Part shown: in pieces, positions 1-4,612 of the stretch
Numbering within the stretch: the stretch's first letter is position 1
Layout of the letters: each line of letters starts with the position of its first letter
Source: Chloroflexota bacterium
GTDB taxonomy: Bacteria > Chloroflexota > UBA6077
DNA: 5,325 nucleotides
Assembly (NCBI GenBank): GCA_021845945.1
Contig: JAJZRD010000247.1
Coordinates: 1-5,325, forward strand
Reading direction: 5' to 3'
Notes under the pieces: generated by a model
Database searches by the model: none
What the model saw: the letters and a program-made list of their open reading frames with translations, nothing else
What the model was told of the DNA's origin: nothing
Translations under genes and position numbers: made by a program

Positions 1-139
1 GGCGGGGCTGCGAGGCGGGGTGAGGATCGGGGTAGGCGGGGCTCCCGTGACCCAGCGCTTCGCCGATGAGGTCGGGGCCGACTTCTACGCCCCCGATGCC
101 ACCGGCGCCGTCAATAGGGCCAAGGAGCTGGTCGCCTGA
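1..139 (+). CDS. Corrinoid (cobalamin B12-binding) protein, C-terminal end, partial
   Basis: The frame beginning at base 2 is open to a TGA at 137-139 and gives the last 45 residues of a protein whose start lies left of the window. The segment VGGAPVTQRFADEVGADFYA followed by PDATGAVNRAKELV matches the end of the B12-binding Rossmann domain of corrinoid proteins (MtbC/MttC/MtmC type and the related MetH module), where a VGGAPVTxxFAxxIGADxYAxDA signature is typical. The His that ligates cobalt (DxHxxG) would lie upstream and cannot be seen. Such proteins carry a methyl group between a substrate-specific methyltransferase and a corrinoid:acceptor methyltransferase in the cytoplasm. The methyl donor cannot be inferred from this fragment. 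lpdA follows on the same strand after 165 bp, with a hairpin in between, so co-transcription is possible but unproven. Family call confident; specific role unknown. Confidence 0.85.
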   Translation, partial: AGLRGGVRIGVGGAPVTQRFADEVGADFYAPDATGAVNRAKELVA

Positions 140-156
140 CTCGACGGGGCCACCTC

Positions 157-175
157 CCTCTCCCTCTGGGAGAGG
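157..175. repeat. Perfect 8-bp-stem hairpin downstream of the corrinoid gene
   Basis: CCTCTCCC (157-164), loop TCT, GGGAGAGG (168-175) form a perfect inverted repeat starting 17 bp after the corrinoid protein stop. No T-run follows on either side, so it is not a canonical intrinsic terminator. The sequence looks like the CCTCTCCCTCTGGGAGAGG-type element that I recall as common between genes in many high-GC genomes, so a dispersed repeat is equally likely. The rest of the 140-304 gap holds no gene. A weak TGGTACCAT at 201-209 could be an extended -10 for lpdA, but no -35 box is visible. Confidence 0.5.
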
Positions 176-304
176 CGGCAACGAACAACCTCCTCAAACG
201 TGGTACCATTGGATCGCCAACACGCAACAGCTCAGCTCTCGGCCCAAAACGGAGCGGCTGGTCTCGGGGTCGAGGGCTTCCAGCCGGACACATGGGGAGG
301 AAAC

Positions 305-1723
305 ATGAGCGAGCAGCGCTTCGACTTAGCGGTCCTTGGAGGCGGTCCAGGGGGCTACCCCGCGGCAATCCGTGGGGCACAGTTGGGACTGAAGGTGGCG
401 GTCGTCGAGAAATCCAAGGTCGGCGGCACCTGCCTCAACTGGGGTTGCATCCCAACCAAGGTGATATTGGAATCCGCCGAGCTGCTAAGCCTCGTCAAGG
501 GGGGCAAGGAGCACGGCGTCACAGCGACGGACGTGACCCTGGATTACGCCCAGCTCTCCAAGCGTCGGGAGCGGGTGGTCTCCCAACTGGTCGGCGGGGT
601 GGAGTGGCTGTTCAAGAAGAACGGCGTGACCCTGATCCGGGGCGAGGGCAAGTTCGCCTCGCCTACCTCGATCGACGTTAAGCTGGCCGATGGCGGGACC
701 ACCCGCGTCACGGCCACCGACGCCATCGTCGCCACCGGCTCCGTCCCCAAGAGCCTCCCGGGACTGAAGATCGACGGCGACCGGGTGATCAGCAGCGACC
801 ACGCCGTGACCATGTCCGAGCTTCCCAAGTCGGTCATCATCCTGGGCGCCGGCGCCATCGGCGTGGAGTTCGCCTCCGCGTGGAAGGAGCTGGGAGCCGA
901 GATCTCCCTGGTGGAGGTGCTGCCCAGGATCGTGCCCCTCGAGGACCCGGAGGTCGGAGACGAGCTGGCCAAGCTGTTCACCCGGCGCGGAATCCGGGTC
1001 ATGGCCGGCACCAAGGTGATCCTGGACAGCGTCCGCACCTTCCCCGACCACGTGGAGCTGGAGGTGGAGAAGGAGGGCGCCCGAGAGCGGCTCTCGGCGG
1101 AGAGGCTGCTGGTCGCCACCGGCCGCGCCCCGGTCAGCGACGGGCTTGGGCTCGAAGGGCTGGGGGTCAAGATAGAGCGAGGCTTCATCCAGGTGGACGG
1201 CCAGATGAAGACGGGAGTGTCCCACCTCTACGCCATCGGCGACGTCGTGGGGGGGCTGATGCTGGCCCACAAGGCGACCCACGAGGGCTTCATCGCGGTG
1301 GAGGCCATCCTGGGGAGGAACCCCCACCCCCTGGATCCAAACCGAATCCCCCGCTGCACCTACTGCCGGCCGCAGGTAGCGTCCCTGGGACTGAGCGAGG
1401 CCGAGGCGCAGCAGCAGGGCCGCAAGGTCAAGGTGGGGCGATTCCCGATGTCCGCCAACTCCATGGCCACCATCCTGGGCGAGCGGGACGGGTTCGGCAA
1501 GATCGTCTCCGACGAGGAGAGCATGGAGATCCTGGGCGTTCACCTGATGGGTCCCAGGGTCACCGAGCTGATCCAGGGTCCGGCCCTGGCCAAATTGCTG
1601 GAGGCCACCCCCGAGGAGCTCGCCCTGAACGTGCACCCTCACCCCACCGTCAGCGAGGTGCTGGGGGAGATGGCGGACGACGTGGTGTTCGGCCAGTCCC
1701 TCCACTTCTGGCGCCAGCGGTGA
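305..1723 (+). CDS. lpdA: Dihydrolipoyl dehydrogenase (E3)
   Basis: A complete 472-residue flavoprotein, normal length for E3. It reoxidises dihydrolipoamide on an E2 or GcvH partner using FAD, a redox disulfide and NAD+. The order of motifs is classical: FAD-binding GGGPGGYPAA at residues 12-21; redox disulfide GGTCLNWGCIPTK with Cys43 and Cys48; NAD-binding GAGAIGVEF at 181-189; FAD-binding YAIGD at 309-313; and the C-terminal dimer-interface HPHPTVSE with catalytic His446 and Glu451. The ATG at 305 is preceded by GGGGAGGA (294-301). An in-frame GTG at 200 would add 35 residues but lacks a ribosome-binding site and precedes the conserved N-terminus. Residues 351-357 read CTYCRPQ where many E3s have xxYTxPE, adding two extra cysteines. 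No E1, E2 or glycine-cleavage gene is in the window, so its complex is unknown. The 3' neighbour is convergent. Confidence 0.97.
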   Translation: MSEQRFDLAVLGGGPGGYPAAIRGAQLGLKVAVVEKSKVGGTCLNWGCIPTKVILESAELLSLVKGGKEHGVTATDVTLDYAQLSKRRERVVSQLVGGVEWLFKKNGVTLIRGEGKFASPTSIDVKLADGGTTRVTATDAIVATGSVPKSLPGLKIDGDRVISSDHAVTMSELPKSVIILGAGAIGVEFASAWKELGAEISLVEVLPRIVPLEDPEVGDELAKLFTRRGIRVMAGTKVILDSVRTFPDHVELEVEKEGARERLSAERLLVATGRAPVSDGLGLEGLGVKIERGFIQVDGQMKTGVSHLYAIGDVVGGLMLAHKATHEGFIAVEAILGRNPHPLDPNRIPRCTYCRPQVASLGLSEAEAQQQGRKVKVGRFPMSANSMATILGERDGFGKIVSDEESMEILGVHLMGPRVTELIQGPALAKLLEATPEELALNVHPHPTVSEVLGEMADDVVFGQSLHFWRQR

Positions 1724-1766
1724 GGAGCACAGACAGTTTGGAGCTGCGCATGCCCCCGCCGGGAGC

Positions 1767-1794
1767 GCGGGTGTCTCGCCCGCCCGGCGGGCGA
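1767..1794. repeat. GC-rich overlapping inverted repeats
   Basis: Two alternative hairpins overlap here. GCGGG (1767-1771) can pair with CCCGC (1779-1783) across a 7-nt loop. The 19-nt stretch 1776-1794 is itself an interrupted palindrome with 9-bp arms (TCGCCCGCC / GGCGGGCGA) around one central C. The tail GGGCGATGG recurs at 1839-1847. It lies 44 bp after the lpdA stop, between convergent genes, and has no T-tract. It may act as a weak terminator or be a dispersed extragenic palindrome. Confidence 0.5.
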
Positions 1795-1805
1795 TGGCCT
1801 CAACA

Positions 1806-1883
1806 GCGTAGGGCGGGGCCCTGTGCCCCGCCGCCCTCGGGCGATGGTAGGCCGGCGGCAGGGCAGAGCGCCCTGCCCTACGC
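1806..1883. repeat. 78-bp composite element: two hairpins inside a 9-bp inverted repeat
   Basis: The element is bounded by a perfect inverted repeat, GCGTAGGGC (1806-1814) and GCCCTACGC (1875-1883). Inside are two hairpins of the same geometry. The first is GGCGGGGC (1812-1819), 5-nt loop CCTGT, GCCCCGCC (1825-1832). The second is GGCAGGGC (1857-1864), 5-nt loop AGAGC, GCCCTGCC (1870-1877). Both have 8-bp perfect stems. The layout of two hairpins facing each other inside a common outer repeat resembles a pair of REP units (BIME-like), or a small MITE-like element. No coding potential is apparent and no target-site duplication is evident by eye. It sits between the convergent lpdA and xdhC ends, a typical location for such repeats. 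Confidence 0.65.
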
Positions 1884-1897
1884 CATTTCCGAATCAA

Positions 1898-1941
1898 TGC
1901 GGTGGTCTGCCGCCACACTCCAAAGGGCCGGCTTTGCCGGC
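1898..1941. repeat. Two adjacent hairpins at the 3' end of the XdhC-family gene
   Basis: TGCGGTGG (1898-1905) pairs imperfectly with CCGCCACA (1910-1917) across loop TCTG, with one mismatch and one G-U pair. After the linker CTCCAAAGG, GCCGGC (1927-1932), TTT, GCCGGC (1936-1941) form a second hairpin. The second hairpin starts 25 bp beyond the stop of the leftward XdhC-family gene and could help end its transcript, but no U-run follows it. The overall pattern also resembles dispersed intergenic repeats in high-GC genomes. Confidence 0.45.
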
Positions 1942-1966
1942 AGCACCCAGGATCCTTCCGTTGTGC

Positions 1967-3088
1967 CTATTGCCTCGTGCCCCGGTCGGACAGGGACCGC
2001 GCCATCCCTCCACGCCGTACTTTGACGATCTCGGCCACGATGCTGAGGGCGATCTCCGCCGGGGTTCTGGCTCCCAGGTCGAGGCCGATGGGCGCGTGCA
2101 CCCGCCGCAGCCCCTCGACCGGCACTCCCTCCCGCTGGAGCAGATCGAAGACCCCCTTCACCCGGCGGCGGCTTCCGATCATCCCCAGGTAGGCGGACTC
2201 GCGCCCCACCAGCTGCCGAAGGCACTCGACGTCGTGGCGGTGGCCTCGGGTCACCAGCACCACGTAGCTATCCCGATCCACGCCCAACCGCCGGATGCCG
2301 TCGCCGAAGTCGGCTGCCAGCACGGTGTCCGCCTCCGGGAAGCGCTCCCGATTGGCAAAGGCGGCACGATCGTCCAGCACCGCCACCTGGAAGCCCAACA
2401 GCCTGCCCATGGCCACCAGCGGAAGGGCTATGTGGCCCGCCCCCAGCACCACCAGCCGAGGGGGCGGCTTCACCGGCTCGAGCCACAGCCTCACCGTCGC
2501 CAACTCGTCGTGGGGTCCCTGCGTGGCGGCTTCGTAGGTGGCGAACCGGCCTCCCTCCAGCTCCAGCGCCGCGGCCGCCTCTCGCAGCAGCCATCCCTCC
2601 GGAAGGACCGGGCCAAGCCCTGACAACAGCACGGCCTCGGTCGACACCACAGCGCGTCGCGCCGAGGGGCAGGAGGACCCGGATCCCGCTGCCACCGTTG
2701 CCAGCACCACCGACTGGCGCCGCCCCTGGCTCTCGGCCAGCAGCCGCGCTACCCGCGCGTCCGGACTCTCGACCTCGCCAAGCCACGGCTCGACCCACAG
2801 CTCCATGGTGCCGCCACAGGCCCCTGCCGCCTCCAGGTGGACCTCCTCTGTGAGGTCCACGGAGATCCCCTGGGACGCTCCCGTGTCCAGCACCTGGAGC
2901 GCGGTGCGCCACACCTGCGCCTCTCCACATCCGCCGCCCACGGTCCCAACCGTCGCCCCCGACCTCCGCACAATCATCTTGGTCCCTACCTCTCGGGGGG
3001 TGGAGCCCCGGGTGGCGACGACGGTGGCAACGGCGACGCTCTCTCCGGCCTGGAGAAGATCGTGCAGTTGGTGGTAGAAGCGGTCCAT
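1967..3088 (-). CDS. XdhC/CoxI family molybdenum-hydroxylase maturation factor
   Basis: A complete 373-residue protein with the two-domain XdhC/CoxI layout. The N-terminal XdhC_CoxI domain (about 10-100) holds VATRGSTPREVGTKM, GTVGGGCGEA (Cys54) and CGGTMELWVEPW (Cys91). The C-terminal Rossmann-like XdhC_C domain has LGAGHIALPL (GAGHIA 216-221), VTRGHRHD (279-286) and GMIGSRRR (302-309), ending in a PAEIALSIVAEIV helix. Family knowledge: XdhC binds molybdenum cofactor, brings it together with a cysteine desulfurase for terminal sulfuration, and hands it to xanthine dehydrogenase or CO-dehydrogenase-type hydroxylases; CoxI proteins belong to the same family. No hydroxylase subunit gene is in this window, so the client is unknown. 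The ATG at 3088 is preceded by AAGGAG (3099-3094) at good spacing. It is convergent with lpdA and divergent from the small + strand gene. Family confident, exact paralogue not assignable. Confidence 0.93.
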   Translation of the reverse strand: MDRFYHQLHDLLQAGESVAVATVVATRGSTPREVGTKMIVRRSGATVGTVGGGCGEAQVWRTALQVLDTGASQGISVDLTEEVHLEAAGACGGTMELWVEPWLGEVESPDARVARLLAESQGRRQSVVLATVAAGSGSSCPSARRAVVSTEAVLLSGLGPVLPEGWLLREAAAALELEGGRFATYEAATQGPHDELATVRLWLEPVKPPPRLVVLGAGHIALPLVAMGRLLGFQVAVLDDRAAFANRERFPEADTVLAADFGDGIRRLGVDRDSYVVLVTRGHRHDVECLRQLVGRESAYLGMIGSRRRVKGVFDLLQREGVPVEGLRRVHAPIGLDLGARTPAEIALSIVAEIVKVRRGGMARSLSDRGTRQ

Positions 3089-3100
3089 GGCAGCTCCTTA

Positions 3101-3115
3101 CGAGGGCTGAAGCCC
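3101..3115. repeat. Short GGGCT/AGCCC inverted repeat in the XdhC-gene leader
   Basis: GGGCT (3104-3108) and AGCCC (3111-3115) are separated by GA, giving a compact hairpin (GGGC, TGAA loop, GCCC) five bases upstream of the XdhC-gene AAGGAG. The surrounding CGAGGGCTGAAGCCCGCCGC looks like an intergenic repeat of the kind scattered in GC-rich genomes. It lies in the transcribed leader and could also affect ribosome access. Function unproven. Confidence 0.4.
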
Positions 3116-3127
3116 GCCGCTACAGGG

Positions 3128-3183
3128 TGGATTCATCCATCGAGAGCTTCAAGAAGTGGACCATCCTCCGCCAAGGGTATATC
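3128..3183. promoter_or_regulatory. Divergent promoter region (weak signals)
   Basis: The 144 bp between the divergent XdhC-family and small unknown genes must supply promoters for both. The most AT-rich spot is GGTATATC at 3176-3183, reading TATATC rightward and TATACC leftward; either could be a -10 box. Rightward, TGGACC (3157-3162) is only 15 bp away; leftward, TTGGGC (complement of 3198-3203) is at 16 bp. Both -35 boxes are poor. TGGATTCATCCA (3128-3139) is a 5-bp-arm inverted repeat that could be an operator. All of this is tentative. Confidence 0.25.
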
Positions 3184-3232
3184 CTGGCACCGGCTCTGCC
3201 CAATGCGCGACAGCCTGAAGAGGAGGTGAGCC

Positions 3233-3526
3233 ATGGCCCAGGGTTGGGATCGAAAGAGGGTTATCGAGCAGCTGAAGGGGGAAACGCTATCGGGCCTGGA
3301 GTCTGGATACATCGAGCCGCTGCTGGCGGAGCTGCGATCGGTCGCCCGACGCTTCGATCTGCTGGCCGAGGGCTCCCGACAGAGCAGTAATCCCGAGTTG
3401 AGAGGAATGGTACAGGCCCTCGACCTGGCAGCCGGGATGGTGGACGACCTGCTGGACGAAGCCCTCGAGACCAGCCTGCGGCGGGCCGTCGAGGAGAACA
3501 GTTGGGCAAACCCTCTGGACGGCTGA
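3233..3526 (+). CDS. Small helical protein of unknown function (97 aa)
   Basis: I do not recognise this protein. The ATG at 3233 follows AGGAGGTGA (3221-3229), one of the best ribosome-binding sites in the window, which strongly supports translation. The 97 residues are rich in Leu, Glu, Arg and Ala, contain no cysteine, and read as three or so amphipathic helices (roughly 6-18, 24-46, 53-88). There is no signal peptide or membrane segment, and the acidic stretch MVDDLLDEALE lies at about 69-79. It is probably a soluble cytoplasmic helical-bundle protein, perhaps acting through protein contacts, but no function can be assigned. The XdhC-family gene is divergent and nfu is convergent, so it appears to be its own transcription unit. 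An antisense frame covering the same bases lacks comparable support. Confidence 0.8.
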   Translation: MAQGWDRKRVIEQLKGETLSGLESGYIEPLLAELRSVARRFDLLAEGSRQSSNPELRGMVQALDLAAGMVDDLLDEALETSLRRAVEENSWANPLDG

Positions 3527-3548
3527 AAGACCCTATCACCGTATCCGC

Positions 3549-3579
3549 GAGTCGTTGGGGCCAGGAACAACCCCGACTC
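3549..3579. terminator. Possible bidirectional terminator hairpin
   Basis: GAGTC (3549-3553) pairs with GACTC (3575-3579), and GGGG (3557-3560) with CCCC (3571-3574), leaving a 3-nt bulge (GTT) and a 10-nt loop. It sits midway between the stops of the convergent small unknown gene (3526) and nfu (3593), where a shared terminator would be expected. There is no clear T-run on either strand, so the call rests on position and stem only. Confidence 0.35.
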
Positions 3580-3592
3580 TCACCGTAAAGGC

Positions 3593-3820
3593 CTAGAAGG
3601 GCACCGCCTCGACGCGGACCACTTCCGGAACCTCACGCTTTATGGCTCGCTCGACCCCCATCTGCAGCGTCATCATCGACATGGGGCAGCCGGAGCAGGC
3701 GCCCGTCAGGCGCACCTTCACCACGCCACCTTCGACGCCCACCAGCTCGATATCGCCGCCATCCATCTGCAGGCCGGGCCGAATGGCCTCCAGCACCTTA
3801 GTAACCTTCTCGTTCACCAA
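3593..3820 (-). CDS. NifU C-terminal-domain Fe-S scaffold/carrier protein (Nfu)
   Basis: A complete, single-domain 75-residue Nfu protein, the usual size for stand-alone versions. The family signature is intact: DGGDIELV (20-27), then VKVRLTGACSGCPMSMMTLQMGVE (34-57), with the cluster-binding CxxC at Cys42 and Cys45 and a closing IKREVPEVVRVEAV. Nfu proteins hold a [4Fe-4S] cluster at a dimer interface through these cysteines and pass it to apo-enzymes in the cytoplasm. The start is not ATG: TTG at 3820 (6 nt after AAAGGGG, 3833-3827) or the adjacent GTG at 3817 (9 nt) are both possible, differing by one residue. A sigma70-like promoter lies about 40 bp upstream. The SufR-like regulator gene is next upstream, 106 bp away on the same strand, supporting a link to Fe-S homeostasis. 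Confidence 0.93.
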   Translation of the reverse strand: MVNEKVTKVLEAIRPGLQMDGGDIELVGVEGGVVKVRLTGACSGCPMSMMTLQMGVERAIKREVPEVVRVEAVPF

Positions 3821-3859
3821 TTTGCACCCCTTTCGCCAACTCTCTGAAAGGCACTACTA

Positions 3860-3888
3860 ATGCTAACAGCAGGAGCCCACTAAGTCAA
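3860..3888 (-). promoter_or_regulatory. Sigma70-type promoter of nfu
   Basis: On the - strand, TTGACT (complement of 3883-3888) is separated by exactly 17 bp from TAGCAT (complement of 3860-3865). The -10 is preceded by TGT, giving an extended -10 (TGTTAGCAT). Transcription would begin near 3853, leaving a leader of about 33 nt with AAAGGGG before the nfu start. The match is 5/6 at -35 and 4/6 at -10 plus the TGn extension, so nfu can probably be transcribed independently of the upstream regulator gene. Confidence 0.6.
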
Positions 3889-3907
3889 ACGATCATCGGG
3901 CTAACAG
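3862..3907. promoter_or_regulatory. Direct repeat GCTAACAG flanking the nfu -35 box (operator candidate)
   Basis: The octamer GCTAACAG occurs at 3862-3869, overlapping the extended -10 of the nfu promoter, and again at 3900-3907, 11 bp upstream of its -35 box; the copies start 38 bp apart. The first copy sits in a small dyad, TGCTAACAGCA (3861-3871). A 7/8 match, GGTAACAG (4615-4622), overlaps the -10 of the regulator's own promoter. This distribution is what a site for the adjacent regulator could look like, but the -10 overlap also gives a trivial explanation for part of the similarity. Confidence 0.35.
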
Positions 3908-3926
3908 AACGAGAAATGAAGAGGGG

Positions 3927-4535
3927 TTACGGGGTTATGCGGTAGCTACACTTGCCTTCGCCATGGTGATGAGAGCCTTCTCGCTCCACCGCAGCTCCCA
4001 ACAGCCGCTGCAGGTACTCCAGCTCCACCTGGCAAACCTCGGGGCTCAGGTCAGCTATCCGGCTCGCCGGGCAGTGATGCTGGAGCAGGCGATAGCCGCC
4101 ATCGCACTTCTCCCACTCCGCCATGGCGCCCTCCTCGGAGCGGATCCGCACCACTTCCGCGATGCGGGCCTCCAGCCCCTTGCCGTTCAGCCGATCGGCC
4201 TTCTCCGCGGCCCACCGCTCCGCCACCACCTCTATCAGCTGAGCCATCTGCTCCGGGCCGGCCACACTCCTGAAGCCCTCCAGGAAGCGACGGGCAACCT
4301 CGTGGTAGGCCCTGGGGAACTCCACCTCCGCACCGACCGCCAGACAGTACACAAAATGGGGACGACCGACCCTGCCTCGGACCTCCTCCGAGCAGATCAG
4401 ATCGTCCCGCTCCAGCACCGATAGATGGGACCGGATGGTTACCGGCGATAGGCCAATCTCTCTGGCCAGGTCGTCGAGGGTCGCCCTGTTCCTCAGCTTC
4501 AGCAGGTCGAGGATCTGCCGTCGAGTCTTCTGCAC
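3927..4535 (-). CDS. SufR-like winged-helix transcriptional regulator with C-terminal Cys motif
   Basis: About 202 residues. An N-terminal winged-helix DNA-binding domain (residues 4-66: TRRQILDLLKLRNRATLDDLAREIG, recognition helix SPVTIRSHLSVLERDDLI, wing GRVGRPHFVYCL) is followed by a helical middle and a C-terminal region with HCPASRIADLSPEVCQVE and KCSYRI. This order and spacing match the SufR-type Fe-S-sensing repressors, which bind a cluster through C-terminal cysteines and control Fe-S biogenesis genes. Counting from the upstream GTG, the relevant cysteines are 156, 169 and 197, with extra ones at 49, 65 and 145. Where SufR-like proteins usually have another Cys, about eight residues before the last, there is Ser189 followed by three His. 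GTG codons at 4538 and 4535 compete; AGGAGG at 4546-4541 lies 2 nt from the first and 5 nt from the second, so 4535 is preferred. nfu lies downstream. Regulator class confident; ligand and targets inferred. Confidence 0.85.
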   Translation of the reverse strand: MQKTRRQILDLLKLRNRATLDDLAREIGLSPVTIRSHLSVLERDDLICSEEVRGRVGRPHFVYCLAVGAEVEFPRAYHEVARRFLEGFRSVAGPEQMAQLIEVVAERWAAEKADRLNGKGLEARIAEVVRIRSEEGAMAEWEKCDGGYRLLQHHCPASRIADLSPEVCQVELEYLQRLLGAAVEREGSHHHGEGKCSYRITP

Positions 4536-4540
4536 CACCG

Positions 4541-4546
4541 CCTCCT
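4541..4546 (-). promoter_or_regulatory. Ribosome-binding site deciding the regulator start
   Basis: A perfect AGGAGG on the - strand precedes tandem GTG codons. Spacing is 2 nt to the GTG at 4538, too close for normal initiation, and 5 nt to the GTG at 4535, which is therefore the better start. The protein changes by only one residue. Confidence 0.7.
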
Positions 4547-4612
4547 CTTAGCAATCGCGGGCAGCCGCCGGCGGGAAGAAAAGGGCAGGCCCGACAAGAG
4601 TGTAGCGCTGCG

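Noticed and set aside
200..304. 35-residue N-terminal extension of lpdA from GTG at 200.
   Set aside because: No ribosome-binding site, sequence unlike any E3 N-terminus, and the ATG at 305 has GGGGAGGA and begins right before the conserved FAD motif.
140..304. Riboswitch (cobalamin or lipoate related) upstream of lpdA.
   Set aside because: The 165-bp gap is too short for a full cobalamin riboswitch after the hairpin, and no B12-box-like sequence is visible.
485..1918. Long open frame (477 codons) antisense to lpdA.
   Set aside because: It lies opposite a textbook E3 gene in a GC-rich region where antisense frames stay open by codon bias; its translation is low-complexity His/Gly/Gln-rich and shows no motif.
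1806..1941. CRISPR-like repeats in the lpdA-xdhC spacer.
   Set aside because: The units are inverted and unlike one another; there are no regularly spaced direct repeats with unique spacers.
880..2025. Long + strand frame overlapping the second half of lpdA and running into the intergenic repeats.
   Set aside because: Translation is Gly/Arg/Pro-rich and crosses the hairpin repeats; it is a frame-shifted shadow of lpdA without a ribosome-binding site.
1823..2623. + strand open frame opposite the 3' half of the XdhC-family gene.
   Set aside because: His/Pro/Gln-rich shadow of the XdhC-family gene, which is supported by full-length domain motifs.
3821..3926. Canonical cyanobacterial SufR operator (CAAC-N6-GTTG) in the nfu leader.
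   Set aside because: Only isolated CAAC/GTTG-like tetramers are present, without the required spacing.
3963..4424. + strand open frame opposite the SufR-like regulator.
   Set aside because: The regulator has recognisable domains, a promoter and a ribosome-binding site; the opposite frame has none of these.
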